Source of the DNA: Lepeophtheirus salmonis
Lineage: Eukaryota > Arthropoda > Copepoda > Siphonostomatoida > Caligidae
Length of the DNA: 64,000 bases
Assembly (NCBI RefSeq): GCF_016086655.4
Contig: NC_052136.2
Coordinates: forward strand, 43,640,492-43,704,491
Direction of reading: 5' to 3'
Positions within the stretch are counted from its first letter, which is position 1. Every line of letters starts with the position of its first letter. A model generated the notes under the pieces. The model had not been told where the DNA came from. It was given only the letters and a program-made list of their open reading frames with translations, and searched no databases. The position numbers and the translations under genes were made by a program. This document shows, one piece after another, positions 53,612 through 64,000 of this stretch.

Positions 53612-56075
53612 CGAAATATGTGTTGCCCAGCGTTTAACTGCTGATATAAACCGAGTAATAAAAAAAGTTGTGGAAATTTACGTTTTCAAAGGCTTAAAAT
53701 GTAGATATTGTAATTTTAAATAAATCAATCATTAAGTCTGACGAATGGGATGAAAAATTACTAAAATAAATTCTTATAGGGAAAACGAAAAAGTAAGGCA
53801 TCAAGAATACTACAAAATCTTCAAAAAAATGTTGTTCTCGGTCGTTGTTATTCCTCTGGTGATGTTAAGACAATTAAAAGGAAATGCCTGAAAAATGCAA
53901 AAAGAGTGGAAGACTTGCAAAAAAACCTAAAAGCCAAGACTTAACAATATAAGAAAGAGAATAATTCCATAAAGGTAAAAAAATAATGTCACAAATACTC
54001 ATAGAAAACTTGAAGTACAAAATATTTTTTTTTTTGGAAGTAATAAATTACTTAAGAAATCAGAAATATGTCAAGTAAGGAGCTGAGGAAATTTTGAAAT
54101 AATTGAATGAACTTCTATTCCAAATCTAGTTTTCCGTCCATCAAAACAAACCAATTACTCAATCAGCATAGTAGAGAAGCTTATTCTCCAGAAATACGAA
54201 AATTTGCCTCAACTCTTCCTTTTTATAGCATGAAAGCCTATGAATATGTACAGAAAACCTTTAATTTTGCGTTGCCATCTCCAAACACATTAAGAAATTG
54301 GTATTCAACAATTGGTGGCATCCCTGGATTAACTGATGAATCTAGCAAATGCCTTTAAGCTAAGACTCAAGAAGATTCAGGAAAAAAATCATTTGTACTC
54401 TTATGTTGGATGAAATGACAATCAAAAAGTACATAGAGTTTGATGGTACTTGGTATCATGGACTTGTTGACCTTACAACAAGTACAGATTTGGATCAACC
54501 TTCAGATTCGGTTGCTCAAAGTGCCATTTATTTTAAGGTAACCTGCATCAATAGTAGTTTCCAATTTCTAATACCTAGGCTATTTTCTCATAAATAGTCC
54601 ATCTTGAGAGGAAAAGGCTAACTTGGGTACTTTGTGCATGCAAAAACTTCATGATGTTGGAATAATAATAGCAGCTTTGGTATGTGATGGGCCATTGGCA
54701 CACTTCTCCATGATTTCAATATTGGGTGTAAGTTTACAATTTGATAACTTTCGACCATGGTTCCCTACTCCAGATAAAAGAATTTACGTCTTTCTGGATT
54801 GTGCTCATATGATAAAATTAGTTAGAAATAGTCTTGCTGCTTGTAAGATCATTTATTATTCTAATAAAAATAAAATTGAACGGCAATTTATACAGGAATT
54901 AAAAAAATTACATGACAAAGAAGGGCTTTTTTGTTCAAACAAATTGCCCCAAGAGAAACATAAACTTTCAAAGAATGAAAATGAAAGTATCTTATGCACA
55001 CAAACTCAGAGCTCATCAGTTTCAAATGCAATTGAGTTTCTGAATAAAGATTTGAACTTGCCTTAGTTCAAAGAATCTGAAGCCACAATGAAATTTATTT
55101 GATTGGTGCTATAGTAGGAATTGTCTAGGTAGAGGCTCTAAGGCGTCATTAAAATTATCCACTGAAGATTTTTTGAAGCCATTTGTTGAAGATAACTTTG
55201 ATTACATTAAGAATTTAAAAATTGATAATTCTACATTTTTATGCAGATCTAGGAAATATCTTTACGTTGCAGATTGGGATAAAATAATAATCCCACAGCA
55301 CGTCAATTTATGGTACGTTTATAACACTTGTTAAACTTTAAATATTAATTATAGAAACACAAATTTCTTCATCACTGTAAACAAGTTATATCAGGAAGTC
55401 AAAGGAGAGCATGGACACTGCTTGACTTTAGATGACACTGTTATGTTTACTCCTGAAAACTGTAAGCAGATAGACTCTGGAGCTATTTCCTTAATTAAGC
55501 AGTTAGATATTCCTTCACTTAAAGAAGAACATGACTACTGTGAGATTCCTCCTCCTTTACTTCCTACACTATCTTCATTTAAGGAATTTGTGATCAGCTA
55601 TATTACTGGATTTGTTATCCTCAAATTGTAAGAACGTCTTTGTTACATACCTTGCAAATCAGCTTTGACAGATTCATCCAAAGTTGATCACAGCAATTTA
55701 GCATTGATTAAGAGAAAATATTTTGGAGGATTTATCTACCCTTCACAAGATGCAATTGCTGTTTGTCATGAAAATGAACGAGTATGCTTAATTGATTTTA
55801 AAGGACAAAGCTGCTCTTTTGAATAAAAAAATAATTCATTTTTCAATTTGCAGCCAAGTATTAAAAAGAATTAGTGAAAACAGAATTAGGTTTTTAATGA
55901 AGACATATTAGATGGAAATCCAACGAACAATCACATTTTTGCTTTGACCAAGGAATGGGCATCAATTTATTCCAGGATCCGACTTTTTCATCAAGGGAGA
56001 GTCGATTATCTTAAATTGTACTCGGAATATGCGAGGATCACAAATTGTAAGGCAGTTTTATTCCGTGGACAATAG
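53612..56075 (+). mobile_element. THAP9/P-element-like transposase relic, nearly full length
   Basis: The THAP zinc finger begins at about 53,617: MCCPAFNC, stop, YKPSNKKSCGNLRFQRLK (C-x4-C spacing). A basic coiled region follows. At 54,107-54,358 come SREAYSPEIRKFASTLPFYS and TLRNWYSTIGGIPGLTDESS, the helical domain. At 54,403 MLDEMTIKKYIEFDG has the first catalytic Asp motif; at about 54,660 IIIAALVCDG has the second; PDKRIYVFLDCAHMIKLVRN follows. The GTP-binding-insertion and C-terminal parts appear at 55,130-55,800, with FVISYITGFVILKL and RKYFGGFIYPSQDAIAVC. The end, WASIYSRIRLFHQGR, is near 55,950. Stops and shifts occur between segments, and an intron-like gap at about 55,310-55,390 is possible. 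Human THAP9 has 903 residues; this relic spans a similar coding length. Confidence 0.75.
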
Positions 56076-56079
56076 TTAT

Positions 56080-56525
56080 AATAATTTCATTAAAAAAACT
56101 TGAATTTTATTTGAGCAAAAATAATATTCTAGAACGAAAGTAGTACATATTACATACTACTTTATTAATAATATCATAGATGACTAAACAATAACTAATA
56201 TTGTAATTAATAAATATGTTTATAGCACCACAAATAAAAAAAATTATAACAAAAATAATAATAAGTAATACATAAATGTCCAAACTTTACTATTTCATTC
56301 TGGTAGATAATTTCTTCTTCTTTTCTGTTTCTACTACTCTTCATTCGGTGGACGAGTTGCCCTTCTAGTTATTTTAAATATTCTTTGGGTAAAGCCAATA
56401 ACTTCTGTAAGCAGGACCGGGCATGCGCAAACATGAATTTAAATACGCATGTAACATGGGTTCATTGATAAAAAACAATGCAACGTGTTTGGTAATTTTA
56501 ATAATTAATAACTAAATTTTAGTTA
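56080..56525. other. Spacer between two THAP/P-type relics
   Basis: AT-rich DNA without a gene. The string GACCGGGCATGCGCAAACAT at 56,416-56,435 stands out as GC-rich and may belong to the terminal region of the second element. Confidence 0.35.
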
Positions 56526-56527
56526 CT

Positions 56528-58560
56528 TTGTGGACCCCCCCATCTTTATTGTGTTTTGTAATTTCATTAATGCCCACTAAGCGATGTGCGCCAGGTTTTA
56601 GAACGGGCTATGACAACGAGCCACAACAGTCTTGTGTTACTATTCATCTGTGGCCAAACAAAGAGAGAAAACCTGAACTTGATACAGCCTTGCTGAGAGC
56701 CATTCCAAGAGAAATATATCTGAAGAAGACAGATTAGGCACTATACAAAAGTACAAAGCTGTGTTCCCTGCATTTCAACGAATCTGATTTCATCTGTGAG
56801 TCTAAAAGAAGTGGACCCTCGGCAAGGCTCTAAAGAAAAGGCAACTTTTGGTCACTTTTGATGAGTATGCTTATAACCGTCCTTCTTTTACAGGTACCTC
56901 AAACTAGATGTAGTGCCATCCCTATGGTCAAACTGCCCCAACTACCTCTCAACTCCTAAAGCTTCATCAAGACATACTCAGGCTGTGACCACGTCACGTA
57001 GGGCTCAACAGTTCAATGGAATGAGTCCCCTAGAAGAACTTGGTGACAAATTGGCCAAGGAGACACTCCCACTCAACTTCATCCTCATCACAAAACCAAG
57101 TGCTGCCCTTTTAAAGCTATCCCATGATGAGAAATTGGGCCCCCAAGTAGTAGCCAGCATCCAGTTTGAGACAGATATGTCATTCAAAATACTACTCCGG
57201 TGTGTTGATTGACAAAAAGGTAGTGTAACACATCATCTCAGAAGGCAAGGTCAACACTGTGATTCAAGCCATCAATTTGGCTTCCTTTCAGGGAGCAAAA
57301 GAAGAATTGCATCAAAGAGAGACCTGGGAAGACATTTTCAACAAGTTAGTGAAGTTTCTCAACTCCTCAGAGATTGAACCTAAGCAAACTTCTAAGCTCT
57401 ATTTCATTCGTGAGCAAATTGTTCTCCTCTTCACCAAAACAACAGCTAAATAATATTACCCTTGTTTTTCTTTCAACGGCACTCATTTCGGAATATCCTA
57501 AAAGTCAAGACACCTGGATTTGGCTACGAAAAGAGAGATGAGCTTCGTGAACCAATCTCTGGGAAGAACAAACTTGGCCCCTTTTTCTTAAGAGATTTTG
57601 TTAACTTTCTCATCGAGTGGCAAGACAGTAAAGCACCTGGCCTCAGAAACCTTCCTTGGGACAATGCAGACGTGCCTTGCTGCAGCAGATCTGGCAGGGT
57701 ATCTTCTCCTAGATGAAGACTTCTCCTATGTACTCTTCGGCTTATTCCAGTCTGATCCCATCGAAAGAAGGTTCGGCTTGTACAAAAACTAAGTGGAGGT
57801 ATCTACCACATCAGCGTGATACTGATCCTGGAAGCAGAGAAAAATATTCGTATTCTGAGTATTACCAAATTCTCAGGTAAATAAGATATTTGTTAATAGT
57901 GAGCTGCTTTCTTTTGGTATTACTTATTTTAACAGTATAATAATATCATAACCATATTTGACTTTTTTTCAATCTTCAGGTCTGACTACTTCAGAAATTA
58001 GAGGTCTGCTGGATGAAGACTTGGTAAAAGCTGAGCTCATTTTGACTAACTGGCAATCAGATGGCCTCCAGGAACTAGCTTCCCAGGGAGAGAGTAATGC
58101 TCTTTACTTTGTTGACGGGTATATTGGTTTTTCTTTGAAGAAAAAGATCAGCCATGCATCATACCAAGAGTTAATGGTCATCAGAGACACACCTACGGAC
58201 TCAATAACCTTAGATAGCCCAACTAATCAGCATGTATAGATGAAAGAGTTCATCGACATAATGAGCAGAGGGGGTTGTCGACTCCATCCGACCTTCTCTA
58301 CCTCTCTTGTCTTTATGCTCACTCCATGTTCTCTTACATCACAGCTACTCCTGAAGAGAAAGACAGTTTACTTGGCACCCGAAATCCTAGAGCTTCATTT
58401 GTTGCCACATTCATCTGATATTATCGCTGTTGTGGGAGTAAAGTGCGAGGAAGGACAGCCCTGGTTCTTCAAAGAATTTCATTCGCTTCGTTTAATGGCA
58501 TGGGTAAAAATTTCAGTGCTAAACTGAATGATGACATCCAATTTTTAACAAAAAAGAGCT
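56528..58560 (+). mobile_element. Second THAP/P-element-like relic, catalytic core largely lost
   Basis: The N-terminus at 56,570-56,810 is a THAP finger: MPTKRCAPGFRTGYDNEPQQ, then VTIHLWPNKER, a stop, and LCSLHFNESDF, with C, C and the later C and H of C-C-C-H visible. KLDVVPSLWSNCPNYLSTPK is the usual segment after the finger. From 57,241 the sequence corresponds to late parts of these transposases: FLRDFVNFLIEWQDSK, ADLAGYLLL, GLFQSDPIERRFGLYKN, ILSITKFSGLTTSEIR, NALYFVDGYIGFSL and finally LTPCSLTSQLLL. The region with the first two catalytic Asp motifs was not found between 57,190 and 57,240, so a deletion is likely. At least five frame breaks. Confidence 0.72.
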
Positions 58561-59250
58561 AACAGAAAAAAAAGCTAAATTTCAATCAAAATCATCTGAC
58601 TTGTAGAATTGGACCATCTTTGTACTTTTTGATTGTCCCTTTTGTTTTTTATATGTTTTTTATGTTTATTTTGATTAAAGTACTAATAAAATACTACTTC
58701 TATTAGAAATGTATAACCTCATCTTTATTATTTTGATGATTTTTCCTAGCAAAATACTTTTAAAAACTTTTTATTTTCGTAGGAAAACACTTGAAGAGAG
58801 ACACTTCATATAGAATAAATAATGCACCATATTGGAAATGTGTGAGTGCAGTGTCCTCTCCTGCTTACAGGAGTCCTTGGTAAAGCACACAAATGGGATT
58901 ATTCCAGCCGGAATCCAAAGCTGCGAATCCTCTTTGATTAAATTTATGTATTGAAGTCGTGGAATTGTTCTCGTTTAATTATATCAATATGAATAATCCT
59001 ATATTATAGATATGCACATAAACCATTTTTAATGGATATTAATGCATTAATTTAACTGAAGTTGATAAATTACATATACTTGATGATTGTGTTGAGGGAT
59101 ATATTTAATTTATAGTGTTTGTATGTACTTATATATTTATGTAAAATAAATGTCGTGATAAAAAAAAAAGAGGATATATTCTATATTGTTTATTAGTAGG
59201 AAACATAGTTTCTCAAAGTTCTTCCCTGCGTAAATTATATTTTGGAGATA
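58561..59250. other. AT-rich intergenic DNA, no gene recognised
   Basis: Only the possible tail of the second THAP/P-type relic (58,530-58,700) and AT-rich sequence. Confidence 0.4.
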
Positions 59251-59256
59251 AGCCAC

Positions 59257-59917
59257 TCAATATTCCCCATATCCTCTTAGTGAGGACTTTATAATGAGCC
59301 AATATGAGGCACTCAATCTCACATCAAAGTTTATCCATATCTCATAGTCCATCATTTTAAGGATCCGGATAATTTTTACACATTCGTAGAATAAATTAAT
59401 AGAGGTCTTCAATTCTTTATGGCAAAAATAACTATTTACCTCTTTAGAATATGCTTTAGAAACTTTTTTGTAAAAGCATAGGATGTTCCTAGTGTGTCCC
59501 TCAGCCATTACATACGTATATCAGTGAATTGATTCTTCAAAATGACTTTTAAATCTGCATGTTCCCTGCCATCTCTAAGATCAAGTCTGTAGAATCTTCG
59601 CTTTGCTATAGATGATGGGTACTTCTCTATACGAACAGTACTAATAGTGGAAGCTTGCCCAATCATTTTTTTTTTTTGAATGCCTTGTAAGGCAATGAAA
59701 GCCGGTATTGGAGGACCGAATGTTTTACTTTTGAAATCTTGTCCTGAGAAAGGAGAAGGGCTACTTGATGCCATAGCCCACTAGACTTCATCACACAATC
59801 AAATAACTTACGTGAATTCGAAAGACATTTCAGTTTTTTCACTAGAAAAGATATACTCTTTAATACTAGATGGTGGGCTAAGTACATATATACCTGTTTT
59901 AACGATAAAGATGTCAT
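59257..59917 (-). other. Coding-like minus-strand block, unrecognised
   Basis: Three minus ORFs overlap: 59,917-59,663, 59,774-59,508 and 59,508-59,257. The second (88 residues) opens MASSSPSPFSGQDFKSKTFG and has REHADLKVILKNQ near its end. It stops in TAATG, sharing the A with the start of the third (MAEGHTRNILCFYKK). The codon texture looks real, but I recognise no family. Either a broken gene, a transposon ORF with frameshifts, or chance. Confidence 0.25.
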
Positions 59918-60189
59918 TTGGGTATAAAATTGCAGAATTTATATCTGCAAAATCAAATTAACTTTAAAAATACTTGTAATGAACAACATATAGAGCTAAC
60001 TATGATGAGATAAAGGGGGGCGCTTAATACGGAAAAAATTAGTTTCAAATTAAATTGATATAACTCATGAATTTTTTTGAGATTTTATTATTAAAATTTT
60101 TGTGGTAAATTATTGATTAACTTGTTTCCCTTTTTATTCTATCGTATATTTAAAATGACAGAAGTTGGAAGCTCTCTCTCTACACCGCT

Positions 60190-60731
60190 ATGGGGTCCAA
60201 GTATGCTCTTGTTCTTCTTGCTGAAGGTGGAGAAGAAAAACGAGACCTCCACTATCGTGGATTTCGTCCAACGAGGGGATATCACCACGATAATGGTTGG
60301 TTTGCCCGACAGCGTCCAGCCCATCAATTGTTCCCTGGATATGAAATTCATCCTAGAAACGGCACTCAAGAATTATCTCTCTGAGTCCTTCGACACTGTC
60401 ATCATGCCTGGTGGACTTTAAATTGTTTAGCACCTTGGAGCCTCTCCCACTGTGAAGGAGGTTTTGGAAAAACAGCCTCACAGTGGGATTGTGGCAGCCA
60501 TCTACGCCGCCCGACCCTCATCTCCTCCAATGGCCTTGATAATAAAATCAATTCATATCCCTCCTTTAAGGTTGATTTCGTCAAAGTTGGCTATCAATAT
60601 GTGGAAGACGATGTGGACCTTTCATCCCAAGTTGTGGACATGGAACGGCATTTGCCTTTTCTTTGAAATTGGTCGAGATTTTTCAATCCTTAGATAAAGC
60701 CAAAGACATTAAGGAGGCCATGTTTTTGTAA
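60190..60731 (+). pseudogene. DJ-1/PARK7-like pseudogene
   Basis: The start MGSKYALVLLAEGGEE matches the DJ-1 opening strand with its conserved Glu. After a one-base shift follow VGLPDSVQPINCSLDMKF and SFDTVIMPGG (family D-V-V-V-L-P-G-G). Two in-frame stops come next, then HLGASPTVKEVLEK. The nucleophile elbow reads GIVAAIYAARP where the family has A-A-I-C-A-G-P: the catalytic Cys is Tyr. A further shift leads to NSYPSFKVDF and GYQYVEDDVDLSSQVV, and another to GTAFAFSLKLVEIFQSLDKA with stop at 60,729. The whole 180-codon protein is present without introns, which suggests a retrocopy, though DJ-1 intron positions in this organism are unknown. DJ-1 proteins act in oxidative stress protection; this copy cannot. 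Confidence 0.8.
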
Positions 60732-60864
60732 ATACATATTTATATAATAAATCAATAGTAATATTATGTATAATTATTTCAAATCTTAATCATGCAAGTA
60801 CATATTATTATGCCAATCATTTAAAAACCTTAGTATTAACAAACATTCCAAATACTTTTTTTAG

Positions 60865-60985
60865 CACAAATCATCCAATCAATATTGACAACATTCCCAT
60901 TATTTGTCCACAAGATTAACAGCTTTGAGTACGTGGATACCAAGATTGAGAAAATTCTCCAGGCATGTACCAATTACCACTTCAA
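60865..60985 (+). other. Candidate single coding exon, unrecognised
   Basis: Between an acceptor-like CTTTTTTTAG (ending 60,864) and a strong donor GTAAGA (60,986) lies a 121-nt open frame with normal codon texture, containing FVHKINSFEYVDTKIEKILQ and ACTNYHF. No family recognised and no partner exon found. It may be a remnant of a gene interrupted by mobile elements. Confidence 0.28.
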
Positions 60986-61059
60986 GTAAGAGATCTATAC
61001 CTTTCCACTAGATGATATTCACTCTCATACATGTAGTGAGATTCATTTTGTTACCTTTT

Positions 61060-61460
61060 GGAGCAACAACTTTTAGTCTCCCTCCCGTCCGAATTTGAAT
61101 CCCCTGGATTTTGAAACTACTTCTTTGTAAATACCCATGATCACACAATACGAGAATAGAATACCCACACCGCAAAGGAACCCCAAGAGTGGCTTTAGGC
61201 CAACATGCACTTCTGGTAAAGAACTTCTAGCCGCCGAAGAGTCCAGACTTGCACCGCCTAGACAATTTTATTTTTACAAACGTGGAGTTCAAGGACTACT
61301 GGTGACGCCATAACAGCTCCCACGCCCTGAATACCTCTGTTAACAAGGATTGTACCTCCAGAAACGCCGTATCCATCCAGAGTGTCTGTAGCAGCTTCCA
61401 CCGCCTCCTGAATTTCACCATCATTTCTAAGGGTGAATACATTGACTAAAACATGTTCTT
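61060..61460 (+). mobile_element. Two abutting mariner-type C-terminal fragments
   Basis: The pattern for the third catalytic block (P-P-x-S-P-D-L-N-P-L-D) occurs twice: SPSRPNLNPLDFETTSL at about 61,077-61,130 and PPKSPDLHRLDNFIFTNVE at about 61,230-61,285, only about 150 bp apart. After the second, SVCSSFHRLLNFTIISKGEY matches the usual C-terminal end (F-R-x-R-L-E-x-V-I-x-A-x-G-G-Y). The minus ORF at 61,258-61,470 is a shadow. Frames contain stops. Confidence 0.55.
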
Positions 61461-61470
61461 TGGGTTTCAA

Positions 61471-62555
61471 TAAATAACTAATAGTTTATAAACTTGTTTC
61501 ATAACTCATGCAAGATCCAGCCATGTACATCATAATTTTTATTTATAAATGGATTACTGGTAACGGTTGGCCCGGTTAACATTCTAATTTCATTTTTTGT
61601 CTTTTTAATAAAGTATGATTAAAAAAAAAAGGGGGATCATTAAATTTTATATTTATATTTAGTCTAAACTAAAAATATTTCATTTTTATTTGCATTCACA
61701 AATTGAAAAAGAAGACAATATTTCGGATTTTAAAAAAATGCGCCGAATGAAAAAAAGAAAAAGAAAAAGGAATGCTGAATATACAAGATAGAGAGATTAA
61801 ATTTTCCACTTTTTTAGAATTTTGATTACGGCTAGTGCAGAAAAGCTGTCATATAGCATGAAAATTACCTAAGCAAAACTATATTATCTTACGAGGTCAC
61901 CCTTAGCTCGCACATCTTGATAAAATGATAAAAAAAGCCAACAACTCTTTACTTGGTGAATATCTATATTTTTAGTTATTTCTTATAAAATAATTATGAT
62001 ACACTTTTTTTATCTTATAAAAAGTGCTTAAACTATTTGTTTGAAATTTTGCGATGGACAAGAAAAAAGAAAAAGAAAGTGACAAAAGTAAAGAAAACTT
62101 GATGATCCTTGCATAGTGCACTTCTTTTTTTTTTACAATTTTACAAGAAAAAAATAAATAATTTATTATATAATGCTCTTTTTTTGCTCCATAGAGTAGC
62201 TGTAGAAAAATCTTTATAAATGTTTTTTATATGTTAGAATTATTTCAATCAAAAAAAAAAAAAAAAATGCAAAATAATGATTAATGCTAAATTATAATCG
62301 TTATTGACGAAATAAATAAGTTTCGTCTCTTTTTAAAATGTGATGTGGATGTGCTACCTAACGATGACATCATTGGAAATAAAATTTTCTTTAAGTTATT
62401 TTCTTACCACATGACAACTTTTCCGGCCTAGTCTTAATCGAAATTCGAAGAAGGTTGAAAAACAAACCACCTTAATATACGTATCTCAATTGTTATTTTG
62501 TTTGAAAGCCCTATTTCAATAAATGGATTTTTCAATAATTTGGACTTGATGTGTT
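61471..62555. other. AT-rich intergenic DNA, no gene recognised
   Basis: No coding content. A poly-A run lies at about 62,252-62,267. Confidence 0.4.
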
Positions 62556-62557
62556 TT

Positions 62558-62612
62558 GTCTTGGGCAATTTCCCTTCTGGCAAATTTTCTCCTCGGGTAA
62601 TTTTTCTAGTAA
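62558..62612 (+). repeat. 15-17-bp minisatellite, related to the 31.1-kb array
   Basis: GGGCAATTTCCCTTCT, GGCAAATTTTCTCCTC and GGGTAATTTTTCTAG follow each other, with GGCAA/GGTAA starts about 15-17 bp apart. Same theme as the arrays at 31,140 and 42,236. Confidence 0.5.
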
Positions 62613-62630
62613 CCTATAAATAATAGGTGA

Positions 62631-62838
62631 AGTAAAAAGTCCTGAACGTTTTTTTGTATTATTTTTAAATTAAAATTTACGTAGTTAGGATTTAGAAGGT
62701 TCTAAACAGTTTTCTGGCTAATCTTTAGTTCCTGGGAAAAAGAATATTTGGTAACATGCGGGTCCAATTCGACAATTTCCATTATTTTATATACATTTTC
62801 GATGATTTGCCTACCATATAGTGCCTTATCTTTTACTT
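62631..62838 (-). mobile_element. Short mariner derivative related to the 51.5-kb element
   Basis: AGTAAAAAGTCCTGAACG at 62,631 and the inverted CTTTTACTTC-type string ending near 62,839 mark about 208 bp. The minus-strand inside matches the 51.5-kb copy: NVYKIMEIVELDPHVTKYSF and SQELKISQKTV. More of the transposase is deleted than in the other copy. Confidence 0.6.
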
Positions 62839-62839
62839 C

Positions 62840-63050
62840 ATATTACTAGAAAGGAATCATTATTTCATTTTTTAGATTGTTTGATGAAGTGAGAAAAGAG
62901 AAATATTATCTTTGATAAAATAGGGAAATTGATAATTATTGAGCGTATTTCAAAGGCCTTAAATAGGTCAAAGCTCTTTTATCTATTATGTTTTGTAAAA
63001 TTATTTATTGCTAATTAATTGTAATTTTACATATTACAAATATTTATAAA
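62840..63050. other. AT-rich spacer
   Basis: No gene or repeat recognised. Confidence 0.4.
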
Positions 63051-63054
63051 GTAA

Positions 63055-63570
63055 TTATTTTGATAGTATCTCGCAAATTTTCTTTCAAAAACAAACAACC
63101 CACATTCGATTATTCATACAAATATCCACCTCTCTTGATAAACTCAGTCAAAGGGCCCTAAGAAGCTTTGGTTGGCCCGGGCAACCTCGTGCAGATCCAA
63201 CTTTTCCTTGTAATGGGTTAGCACTTTTAATTTACATTTCCTTTATGGATGGAGTAGCCCAAGGAAGACATTATACCTTCCAAAAAGACAGAACACCGGC
63301 CCACAAGGCTATAAAAGTGCTGGATGATTGGTCTACAAACAACCTTGACCTGTACCCAGGAAATTTTTATACCTGGTAGAGGGCCAAACATGAGGCCTGC
63401 GCCTGGTTTTTTTCGTTTGTGAAGGCCCTGGGCAGTCAATTAATCGTACAATGACAATGCTGGATCCGCATTAGATCGCTCGGGACAACTGGCACTATAT
63501 GGACAGGGTTATCAAGAGAAGCAAACGGCATTCTGAATAATTCTATGTCATTAAATGTAGCTTTCAAATA
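63055..63570 (+). mobile_element. Mariner-derived repeat with transposase C-termini at both ends (copy B)
   Basis: The plus-strand middle reads YISFMDGVAQGRHYTFQKDR then TPAHKAIKVLDDW, the second catalytic Asp block (family Q-Q-D-x-A-P-A-H-K-A), followed by NNLDLYPGNFYTW. The right end (63,455-63,535) reads MLDPH, stop, IARDNW and RVIKRSKRHSE, a C-terminus facing right. The left end (63,200-63,120) on the minus strand reads LDLHEVARANQSF, a C-terminus facing left. The outer inverted strings CTCTCTTGATAAAC (63,130) and GGTTATCAAGAGAAG (63,509) also pair. The layout is the same as copy A at 36,150-36,615. The minus ORF at 63,227-63,439 is a shadow. Confidence 0.58.
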
Positions 63571-63574
63571 ATAC

Positions 63575-64000
63575 AAAAAATTGTCATTCTTGATGTTAGA
63601 AATGGAATCCTCATCTTTTAAATGATCATCATGACATCAGAACATAGATAAATAAAAATACATTAAATGGTCCAAACATCATTTAGAAAAGCATGAAAAT
63701 ATTTCTATTAGAGTTTAAAATTTATAACTCTTTATGAGGTGTGGTTGTCTAGGATTTTTTAAGCGTGTGCTAAATTTTCTTTTAAAATCATTTTTTATTT
63801 GTTTGAAAATAAACTTTGAAGCGATTCTGCACCCTATTTTATGTTTCGTTAAAAACATCAAACTTCTTGTTTGTAGCTGAATTACTATTTTAAATACGTT
63901 TAAATCCCTTACCCATTAATTATGAGATTTACCTCAGCTCTGATCAGTCTCTTGATTCATAGGCCAACCTTTTTCTTCGAAGGGACCCCTATCTTCAGTT
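63575..64000. other. AT-rich end of window, no gene recognised
   Basis: No coding or repeat feature recognised. Confidence 0.4.

Noticed and set aside
59806..59812. Perfect minus-strand splice donor GTAAGT giving a two-exon gene at 59.5-59.9 kb
   Set aside because: The only downstream acceptor would leave an intron of about 31 bases and join the frames out of phase.
61258..61470. 70-codon minus ORF resembling a valine- and glycine-rich protein
   Set aside because: The plus strand has mariner C-terminal motifs in the same place; the minus reading is an artefact.
63227..63439. 70-codon minus ORF
   Set aside because: The plus strand encodes a recognisable mariner block here, so the minus ORF is its shadow, even though a similar shadow occurs at 36.4 kb.

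Overview
This is an AT-rich eukaryotic window, almost certainly from an arthropod. Introns with GT..AG borders, an intron-split Cys-loop receptor gene, TATA and polyadenylation signals, and a dense load of decayed mariner/Tc1, P-element/THAP9-like, hAT, Ty3/gypsy and LINE copies all point that way. The composition and element mix would fit a parasitic copepod such as a salmon louse, but that assignment is my inference, not something the sequence proves. There is no bacterial, viral or CRISPR content. Most of the window is intergenic DNA built from old transposons and their debris.

Only two loci look like working host genes. One is a small, single-exon secreted fasciclin (FAS1) domain protein at 25.7-26.2 kb, with a TATA box and a polyA signal. 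The other is a Cys-loop ligand-gated channel locus at 43.0-52.5 kb: two tandem copies of the signal-peptide plus ligand-binding exon (A at 43,034 and B at 47,943) stand upstream of a single set of membrane exons (M1 at 50,463; M2-M4 at 52,209). Copy B has a one-base frameshift. Copy A spliced to the membrane exons gives exactly 1107 nt of open frame (368 residues). A DJ-1/PARK7-like sequence at 60.2-60.7 kb is an intronless, broken pseudogene whose catalytic cysteine position is Tyr.

Layout. 0.5-2.4 kb: Ty3/gypsy relic (minus) with Gag, protease and integrase but no reverse transcriptase. 4.2-5.5 kb: two mariner-type relics meeting tail to tail. 9.4-10.05 kb: P-element-like relic. 10.12-13.86 kb: a segment bounded by matching two-unit inverted termini. 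14.9-19.3 kb: LINE relic. 20.67-21.14 kb: small mariner derivative with terminal inverted repeats. 27.9-36.1 kb: several tandem or dispersed repeat families. 36.2, 39.2-39.8 and 41.0-41.9 kb: mariner relics. 43.8-45.3 kb: hAT-like element between the receptor exon copies. 49.7-50.05 and 51.5-52.0 kb: hAT and mariner pieces inside the receptor introns. 53.6-58.6 kb: two consecutive THAP/P-type relics. 61.0-63.6 kb: more mariner fragments.

The strongest leads are the receptor locus with duplicated ligand-binding exons and an unusually short M3-M4 loop, the 3.7-kb segment with composite termini, a dispersed 15-16-bp minisatellite family, and a mariner-derived repeat with outward-facing transposase C-termini at both ends. 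All homology calls were made by eye from translated motifs; no database search was possible.
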